Part shown: piece after piece, positions 5,624-10,479 of the stretch
Layout of the letters: each line of letters begins with the position of its first letter
Numbering within the stretch: the stretch's first letter is position 1
Source of the DNA: UBA349 sp964444115
Lineage (GTDB): Archaea; Methanobacteriota; Methanobacteria; Methanobacteriales; Methanobacteriaceae
Reading direction: 5' to 3'
Assembly: GCA_964444115.1 (NCBI GenBank)
Contig: CAYUFT010000076.1
Span: forward strand, 1-10,479
Length of the DNA stretch: 10,479 nucleotides
Position numbers and translations under genes: made by a program
The notes under the pieces: model-generated
The model's input: the letters and a program-made list of their open reading frames with translations, nothing else
Databases searched by the model: none
Told to the model about the DNA's origin: nothing

Positions 5624-6850
5624 ATGAATTCCCAAAATTCAGAATCATTAACTCCTCAAAAAGAAGTAATATCTCTAATAAATTATTATTTTAAAAAAGA
5701 AATGCAAAATGATCATAATGCGCGAGGCCATGCCCAAAATGAATTTTCAAAATATTTAATTAAAACAGATGATGGATCCTACACCTTAAGCTCTGGGGAA
5801 ATTAATGGTGATTCTGAAACTATGCATACCAATAAAGGAGCTATCAACGAATCTCTGGAAAAATTTGTAAAGCCTTCAAACCTGAATAATAAAAGTAATA
5901 TTAGAGTTTTAGATATTTGTAGTGGTTTTGGTTATAATTCCGCCACATTAATTGATTATTTAGGTGCTGATTCAAATAAAGACATTAAATTAAGCTTAGA
6001 TTTGATTGAAATTTCCATTGAAACTCTTGCGGGAGGCCTATTAGTACCAGTTCCTTTAGCGACACACAATATAGTTAAAAAGGCCATTGAGGAAAAATTA
6101 ATTAAAGAAAAATTTGCTAAATTCAGCCATGAAAAAGGCCATATTCCTTCTAATATTCAATTTAATATTTATTCCAAAGATGCACGAGGAGTAGTCCAAA
6201 ATCTTGATTCAAATTATTATGATGCTATTTTTCTAGATCCATTCAGCCCGGCAAAGGCCCCGGAACTATACACTGTAGAATTTTTCAAAGAATTAAAACG
6301 AATTATAAAAAATGATGGTTTTCTAGCCACATACACCTCTGCCGCCCCAGTCAGAAGTGCCATGGTCAAATCAGGCTTTCACATTGGGGAAGGCCCTATT
6401 TTTGGCCGTAAATCTGGGGGAACAATTGCTTCTCTTTATTTGAATAATATTAAAAAAGATATTTCCTTTGATGATGAGAGAATGATAGCTCTTTCAGATG
6501 TTGGTATTCCTTTTAGAGATCCTTTTTTAGATTTATCTGGTGTTGAAATCTCTAAGAATCGTTCAATTGCTAGAAAAAAGGCCAGAGGAACATATAAATT
6601 TTCTTCTGCAGTTAAAGCACCTATTTTTCTTGGTAAAGAAATTGATATGGATAGGCGGGGCCGCAAAGTTGTAAGAAATATTAATCAGATGCATATTGAT
6701 AATTTAAAATCAAAAAATGCTTTATATTTGGTTTGCTGTCAAAATGAATCATGTTATTGTGGTTGTAATATTAATAAAATATCTAATTCTAGAGATAGGA
6801 TAAAAAATATGTCTGAAAGGCTTTCTAATCTAATGAATGTCATGGAATAG
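5624..6850 (+). CDS. MnmC-like SAM-dependent methyltransferase (probable tRNA wobble-uridine modification)
   Basis: The 408-residue protein resembles archaeal members of the MnmC methyltransferase family, whose bacterial relatives methylate 5-aminomethyl-(2-thio)uridine at tRNA position 34. Numbered from ATG 5624, motif I is RVLDICSGFGYNSA (94-107), LDLIEIS near 125-131 binds the SAM ribose, and DAIFLDPFSPAKAPELYT (200-217) is the hallmark motif IV of this family. FLATYTSAAPVRSAM and FGRKSGGTIAS follow, as in MnmC. The C-terminal 130 residues are basic and end with a Cys cluster, CCQNESCYCGC (371-381), that I cannot assign. A GTG at 5615 is an alternative start, but GTGAT at 5615-5619 works better as the Shine-Dalgarno of ATG 5624. 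Nearby tgtA fits a tRNA role. The family is firm; the exact nucleoside is inference, since archaea may supply the precursor differently from bacterial MnmEG. Confidence 0.85.
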   Translation: MNSQNSESLTPQKEVISLINYYFKKEMQNDHNARGHAQNEFSKYLIKTDDGSYTLSSGEINGDSETMHTNKGAINESLEKFVKPSNLNNKSNIRVLDICSGFGYNSATLIDYLGADSNKDIKLSLDLIEISIETLAGGLLVPVPLATHNIVKKAIEEKLIKEKFAKFSHEKGHIPSNIQFNIYSKDARGVVQNLDSNYYDAIFLDPFSPAKAPELYTVEFFKELKRIIKNDGFLATYTSAAPVRSAMVKSGFHIGEGPIFGRKSGGTIASLYLNNIKKDISFDDERMIALSDVGIPFRDPFLDLSGVEISKNRSIARKKARGTYKFSSAVKAPIFLGKEIDMDRRGRKVVRNINQMHIDNLKSKNALYLVCCQNESCYCGCNINKISNSRDRIKNMSERLSNLMNVME

Positions 6851-7235
6851 TTTACTTTGAGGATATAAATACTATATTGTTCATGAGTATGAATATTGTT
6901 CTGAAATGGGAGAATTGTGCTTAAAATTGACTATTGGTCTCTATTTTGAATATTTAGCTCTAGTATCAAGAAAAATTTAAATAATATTAATATTAATTTT
7001 ACTATGTATTAGTATTATTATACTAATTCTAAAAATGATTAAACGGAGGATTCTTAATCTACATGGGAATTTTTCTTATTAGGCAATCAACTTTAATAGC
7101 TATAAAATTCTGATTATTAAATGAATATTGATCTTTTTTAATAATAGATTGCCAAACATAATTAAGAGGCGGATTATTTGAATTTTGTAGATTCACACTT
7201 ATTAGAGGATCTTCCATTAAAAAGGAGACAGATAA
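6851..7235. other. 385-bp spacer / probable structured leader before tgtA
   Basis: There is no convincing full gene here. TATA-like sequences occur at 6863-6870 (ATATAAAT) and 7101-7107 (TATAAAA). A strong GGAGG at 7045-7049 has no start codon at usable distance: the next ATG, at 7063, is 13 nt away and opens only 16 codons. A nested inverted-repeat structure spans 7082-7153. Just before tgtA a protein-like 21-codon frame begins with TTG at 7178 and ends with TGA at 7241-7243, inside tgtA. tgtA's own Shine-Dalgarno GGAG is at 7224-7227, 8 nt before its ATG. The stretch may be a decayed gene, a regulatory leader, or both. I found no tRNA or C/D-box RNA signature. Confidence 0.45.
7082..7153. 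repeat. Nested inverted repeats, potential RNA stem-loop upstream of tgtA
   Basis: The inner arms ATTATTAAA (7113-7121) and TTTAATAAT (7137-7145) pair perfectly over 9 bp with a 15-nt loop; skipping G7112, T7109-T7111 pairs with A7146-A7148 for three more. An outer pair, GGCAATC (7082-7088) and GATTGCC (7147-7153), is an exact 7-bp inverted repeat, GC-richer than its surroundings. The two helices share 7147-7148, so they may be alternative folds. A T run at 7134-7139 lies in the inner loop and arm, so termination is another possible role. Confidence 0.4.
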
Positions 7236-9200
7236 ATGTTTGAAATAAAATTAAAAGATAATTTGGGAAGAACCGGAATTATTAAAACTAAACATGGCGA
7301 AATCAGGACACCTGCTCTAATGCCAGTGATTCACCCGGGAAAGCAATCTATTGATGTTAAATCTTTAGGTGCTGAAATAGTAATTACTAATGCATATATC
7401 ATTTACAAAAATGAAGAATTAAAAGAAAAGGCTTCAAAAGAAGGCGTACACTCTTTAATAAATTTTGATGGGCCCGTGATGACGGATTCTGGTTCTTTTC
7501 AACTTTCAGAATATGGTGATGTTGATATAAATAATCAGGAAGTTATTGAATTCCAAGAACTAATAGGGTCAGATATAGGAACTTCACTTGATATTCCCAC
7601 ACCCCCTTATGTAAGCAGGGGTCGGGCTGAAAGAGAACTGGAAACAACACTGGAACGGGCCAAAGAATCTTTAAAATATAGAAAAGACATTTTGTTAAAT
7701 TCTGTGGTCCAGGGATCGACTTTCCCAGATTTAAGATCAAAATGTGCTGATGAACTGGGTAAAATGGACTTTGAACTTCATCCCATAGGCGCTGTAGTTC
7801 CTTTAATGGAAAAGTATCAATATAAGGACTTGGTGGATGTAGTAATAGCTTCAGTTTCCCATTTACCAGATTCCCGGCCTAGACATTTAATGGGTGCAGG
7901 TCACCCTATGATTTTTGCCTTAGCAGTAGCTATGGGTTGTGATTTATTTGATTCAGCAGCATATATCCTTTATGCTGAAGATGATAGATTTTTAACAGTT
8001 TCTGGAACTTACAAACTGGAGAATCTTGTTGAAATGCCATGTTCATGTCCGGTTTGTATTGAATACACTCCAGATGACTTAAGAAAAATGGAAAAGAGCG
8101 AGAGAAAGGTTTTAATCGCTCAACACAACTTAAATGTGAGTTTTGCAGAGATAAGGATGATCAAACAAGCCATTGCTGAAGGTAGTTTGATGGAACTTGT
8201 TGAAACCCGATGCCGAGCACATCCTCGTCTTTTAGATGCATACCGTCAACTAGGAAATTATATGGATGTAATGGAAAAATACGATCCCGCTTCTAAAAAA
8301 TCTGCTTTCTTTTATAGTGGTCCCGAATCACTAAAAAGGGTGGAAGTATACCGGCATCTTGAAAAAATGGGTCAAATGCCAAAAAAGAGCAGAATAATGC
8401 TGTTACCATCTAATAGAAAACCTTATCATAAATATTTACCTCAAGAATTAGGAGAATTTTACAGTATAGGTTCATCTGAAAAAACAGGTCTAGATGATCT
8501 TCAAATTATGATAGTAGATGTTCCTTTTGGTCTGATACCTCTTGAATTGGATGAAGTATATCCTTTGGCTCAAAATGATGCTCCTAAAATACTAGACCTT
8601 GATTCCATAGAATTTATCAAAGAAATTGTGGAAGGACTATTTGATAAATATGAAGAAGTAATTGTCAGTGCAGATATTTTAAAACAATTTAAATTATGCT
8701 TATATTCCAAGTATTCACTTCCAGAATCATTTAAAATAAAAATAGATGATCAACAAAAAATAATCATGGTAGCAGATTACCAATTTGGCCATGGTGCTGG
8801 TGAAGCCCTTTTTGCAGGTAACTTGGATATTGTTAGAAGTAAAAAAACAGGAAAAATTAGGCATATATACTATGGAAAAGAGTTAATAGCCACCATGAGG
8901 GCATCAGATGGGTTTTTTGTACTCAGCAAAGAAGGTGCTCGGCGGCTTCATTCTAGAATGGAATATCCTAAAAACAGAGTAGTAGTTAACTCTGATTCGG
9001 AACCATATGCTCGTGAGGGAAAAAGTATATTTGCTAAATTTGTTATAGAATGTGATAAGAATATAAAAGCAAATGAAGAAGTTTTAATTGTAAATGAAAA
9101 TGATGATTTACTGGCCTTTGGAAAGTCACTTTTAAACAGTGCAGAAATAATGGACTTTCAAGTAGGCCAAGCAATTAAAACTAGAAAAGGAGGATTATGA
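7236..9200 (+). CDS. tgtA: tRNA-guanine(15) transglycosylase (archaeosine synthesis)
   Basis: This archaeal enzyme exchanges guanine-15 in the tRNA D-loop for preQ0, the first step to archaeosine. At 654 residues it has the archaeal multidomain length, unlike bacterial TGT of about 380. The N-terminal TIM-barrel carries VMTDSGSFQLSEYGD with the substrate-binding Asp84, PIGAVVPLM (183-191), HLMGAGHP near 217, and DLFDSAAY with the expected nucleophile Asp239. The zinc site is CSCPVC (Cys269, 271, 274) with His297 in AQHN. The C-terminal part ends in a PUA RNA-binding domain (about 575-650: VVVNSDSEPYAREGKS, then VLIVNENDDLLAFGKS). All key residues are present. GGAG lies 8 nt before the ATG. 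The TGA stop overlaps the nac ATG (TGATG), so the two genes should be coupled. Identification is near certain. Confidence 0.97.
   Translation: MFEIKLKDNLGRTGIIKTKHGEIRTPALMPVIHPGKQSIDVKSLGAEIVITNAYIIYKNEELKEKASKEGVHSLINFDGPVMTDSGSFQLSEYGDVDINNQEVIEFQELIGSDIGTSLDIPTPPYVSRGRAERELETTLERAKESLKYRKDILLNSVVQGSTFPDLRSKCADELGKMDFELHPIGAVVPLMEKYQYKDLVDVVIASVSHLPDSRPRHLMGAGHPMIFALAVAMGCDLFDSAAYILYAEDDRFLTVSGTYKLENLVEMPCSCPVCIEYTPDDLRKMEKSERKVLIAQHNLNVSFAEIRMIKQAIAEGSLMELVETRCRAHPRLLDAYRQLGNYMDVMEKYDPASKKSAFFYSGPESLKRVEVYRHLEKMGQMPKKSRIMLLPSNRKPYHKYLPQELGEFYSIGSSEKTGLDDLQIMIVDVPFGLIPLELDEVYPLAQNDAPKILDLDSIEFIKEIVEGLFDKYEEVIVSADILKQFKLCLYSKYSLPESFKIKIDDQQKIIMVADYQFGHGAGEALFAGNLDIVRSKKTGKIRHIYYGKELIATMRASDGFFVLSKEGARRLHSRMEYPKNRVVVNSDSEPYAREGKSIFAKFVIECDKNIKANEEVLIVNENDDLLAFGKSLLNSAEIMDFQVGQAIKTRKGGL
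9189..9193 (+). promoter_or_regulatory. nac ribosome binding site inside tgtA
   Basis: GGAGG is 3 nt from the ATG at 9197 and 6 nt from the ATG at 9200. The second is better spaced and yields the stop-start overlap TGATG with tgtA. Confidence 0.6.
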
Positions 9201-9553
9201 TGATACCTGGAATGGGAATGAACCCTAAACAACTTAAACAGATGCAGAGAAGCATGAAACAAATGGGCATGGACATGAAAGAAGTTCATGGTGCCACAGA
9301 AGTTATTATAAAACTAAAAAACAAGGAAATTATCATTAAAAATCCTAAAGTAAACATAATGGACTTCATGGGACAACAAACGTACCAAATAACTGGAAAA
9401 TCCAAAGAAAAAGCTATTGAAACTGAACTAGTTATTCCTAATGACGATATTGAACTGGTTGCAACTCAAACTGGGGTTAGTAAAGAAGATGCAGAAAAGG
9501 CACTAAAAGAAACAAAGGGAGATTTAGCGGAAGCTATTATGAGGTTGAGTTAA
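9200..9553 (+). CDS. nac: Nascent polypeptide-associated complex protein (archaeal NAC)
   Basis: Archaeal NAC is a homodimer, related to eukaryotic NAC alpha, that binds nascent chains at the ribosome. From ATG 9200 the protein has 117 residues, typical of the family. It begins MIPGMGMNPKQLKQMQRSMK, a Met-rich basic helix that probably contacts the ribosome. The NAC beta-barrel spans about 30-72 (EVIIKLKNKEIIIKNPKVNI, then YQITGK). A UBA domain occupies 82-117 (DIELVATQTGVSKEDAEKAL, ending LAEAIMRLS). ATG 9197 is an alternative but sits only 3 nt from GGAGG. It is coupled to tgtA upstream by TGATG. Downstream, a partial copy of its own last nine codons lies between it and the phosphoesterase. 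Identification is firm. Confidence 0.95.
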   Translation: MIPGMGMNPKQLKQMQRSMKQMGMDMKEVHGATEVIIKLKNKEIIIKNPKVNIMDFMGQQTYQITGKSKEKAIETELVIPNDDIELVATQTGVSKEDAEKALKETKGDLAEAIMRLS

Positions 9554-9595
9554 TGGTTTATCTTTGCAGTAGCTATTATGGAGTTAAGTCATGGT
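9524..9595 (+). repeat. 39-nt in-frame tandem duplication of the nac 3' end
   Basis: Positions 9524-9550 (last nine sense codons of nac) and 9563-9589 match at 21 of 27 bases without gaps, with AGCTATTATG exact. The first copy encodes LAEAIMRLS before the TAA; the second, in the same phase 13 codons later, would encode FAVAIMELS. Both copies are followed within 1-2 nt by ATGGT, at 9553-9557 and 9591-9595; the second is the phosphoesterase start. The decoy ATG at 9553, overlapping the nac stop as TAATG, opens only 15 codons, ending at 9600. Confidence 0.75.
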
Positions 9596-10340
9596 CTTAA
9601 TTGCCCATTTATCTGATCTTCATGTTGGTGCTCATAATCATGTTGAAAAAACCCTCCTAGATGCCATAGATCAGGTTAATAATCTAAATCCTGATTTGGT
9701 TGTTTTGACAGGCGATTTAACGGATAATGGTTATTATCTGGAGTTTTTAAAGGTTAATGAATATCTAGACTTATTTGAAAATCCAGTAATGGTAGTTCCA
9801 GGCAATCACGATGCTCGTCATGTGGGTAATGAAACCTTTGAAGAAATATTCCAAGACCGCAGTGGTACATTAAGTAACGATTCTGATAATTTAACTGTAA
9901 TTGGCCTGGATAGCAGTGAACCAGATCTTGATTATGGTAAAGTGGGCCGTCCTCAACAAATCTGGATGGAAGATGAATTACTAAAGGCTCAAAACAATAA
10001 TCAATATCAAATTATTGCTCTCCACCACCACATAATTCCGGTTCCAAAAACCGGCCGAGAAAGAAATGTTTTGGCCGATGCAGGTGATATTCTTCATTCT
10101 TTAACTAATAATAATGTTAATTTAGTTATTTCTGGCCATAAACATGTCCCACATGTATGGGAATTACAGAAAACTGTTTTTGTAACTGCAGGAACAGTTT
10201 CTTCTCTTAAACTCAGAGGCAAGGACATTAATTCTTTCAACACATATGATATAAAAAAAAATGCACTTGAAATAAATTTAAATCAAGTAAATGGAAAAAA
10301 ACAATTGATGGCTAAATTTGAAAATAAATGTTCAATCTAA
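9591..10340 (+). CDS. Calcineurin-like metallophosphoesterase
   Basis: The 249-residue protein has the full set of dinuclear-metal ligands of the calcineurin-like superfamily: DLH in HLSDLHVG (Asp9, His11), GDLTD (Asp42), GNHD (Asn72, His73), the HHH cluster at 145-147, and GHKH (His183, His185). The order and size resemble the class III cyclic-nucleotide phosphodiesterase (CpdA/Icc-like) branch, but substrates in this superfamily vary widely and cannot be read from sequence. There is no signal peptide or membrane span, so it should be cytoplasmic. GGAG at 9580-9583, 7 nt before the ATG, supports the start; that site lies inside the duplicated piece of nac. It probably belongs to the tgtA-nac unit, with 37 bp between the nac stop and its ATG. 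A T tract follows the stop. Confidence 0.92.
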   Translation: MVLIAHLSDLHVGAHNHVEKTLLDAIDQVNNLNPDLVVLTGDLTDNGYYLEFLKVNEYLDLFENPVMVVPGNHDARHVGNETFEEIFQDRSGTLSNDSDNLTVIGLDSSEPDLDYGKVGRPQQIWMEDELLKAQNNNQYQIIALHHHIIPVPKTGRERNVLADAGDILHSLTNNNVNLVISGHKHVPHVWELQKTVFVTAGTVSSLKLRGKDINSFNTYDIKKNALEINLNQVNGKKQLMAKFENKCSI

Positions 10341-10371
10341 TTTTGCCATAATATTAATATTTTAACCTATA

Positions 10372-10378
10372 TTTTTTT
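10372..10378 (+). terminator. T-tract terminator after the phosphoesterase
   Basis: TTTTTTT begins about 30 nt past the stop at 10340 and is the longest T run in the spacer. It is the likely end of the tgtA-nac-phosphoesterase unit. The remaining bases to the window edge are nearly pure A/T and show no gene; they may carry the promoter of the next one. Confidence 0.45.
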
Positions 10379-10479
10379 ATAGATTTTACTAAATTAATTG
10401 CTATTATATTAAAAATGACTTCATTTTCCCTAATTATTTATATATTTTAATTATATAATTTAATATAATATATTTGATA

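Noticed and set aside
6436..6666. Minus-strand open frame of 76 codons
   Set aside because: Shadow of the MnmC-like gene, whose plus-strand translation here continues a coherent protein.
6851..7235. tRNA or C/D-box RNA gene in the tgtA spacer
   Set aside because: No GGTTCGAATCC-like T loop, acceptor stem or paired C (TGATGA) and D (CTGA) boxes; one isolated CTGA-like word is not enough.
7543..7740. Minus-strand open frame of 65 codons
   Set aside because: Shadow within the catalytic domain of tgtA.

Overview
The window is AT-rich and looks like the genome of a methanogenic archaeon of the order Methanobacteriales (a Methanobacterium-like organism). The pointers are an archaeal-type (archaeosine) tRNA-guanine transglycosylase with a PUA domain, an archaeal nascent-polypeptide-associated complex (NAC) protein with a UBA tail, TATA-box-like promoter elements, T-tract ends of transcription units, and Shine-Dalgarno motifs of the GGTGA/GGAGG type. 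The order-level placement is inference from protein character, not a database match.

Layout. At the left edge lies the first 13 codons of a gene leaving the window on the minus strand. A divergent AT-rich spacer with recurrent TAATGA motifs follows, then glmS (plus strand, GlcN-6-P synthase). Convergent with glmS is a minus-strand surface-glycan-type island (about 2.25-5.53 kb): two overlapping GT4 glycosyltransferases, then about 400 bp of decayed coding sequence, then a small class I SAM methyltransferase. The decayed stretch carries a recognisable C-terminal scrap of another glycosyltransferase on the opposite strand, so the island has been rearranged. Divergent from the island, on the plus strand, come an MnmC-like SAM methyltransferase, a 385-bp structured spacer, and the compact cluster tgtA - nac - calcineurin-like phosphoesterase.

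How the parts work together. GlmS makes the amino-sugar precursor of UDP-GlcNAc, the kind of activated sugar that glycosyltransferases such as those next door could use for cell-wall or surface glycans; the neighbourhood is suggestive but does not prove a shared pathway. The right half is translation housekeeping: a probable wobble-uridine methyltransferase, the archaeosine enzyme and a ribosome-associated chaperone. tgtA and nac are joined by a stop-start overlap.

The most interesting observations are an in-frame 39-nt duplication of the 3' end of nac that now supplies the spacer and Shine-Dalgarno of the phosphoesterase gene; the inverted glycosyltransferase remnant tail-to-tail with an intact homologous gene; a Cys-rich tail on the MnmC-like protein; and a structured leader with an orphan Shine-Dalgarno before tgtA. 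I saw no CRISPR array, tRNA, rRNA, intact insertion sequence or obviously new multi-gene system.
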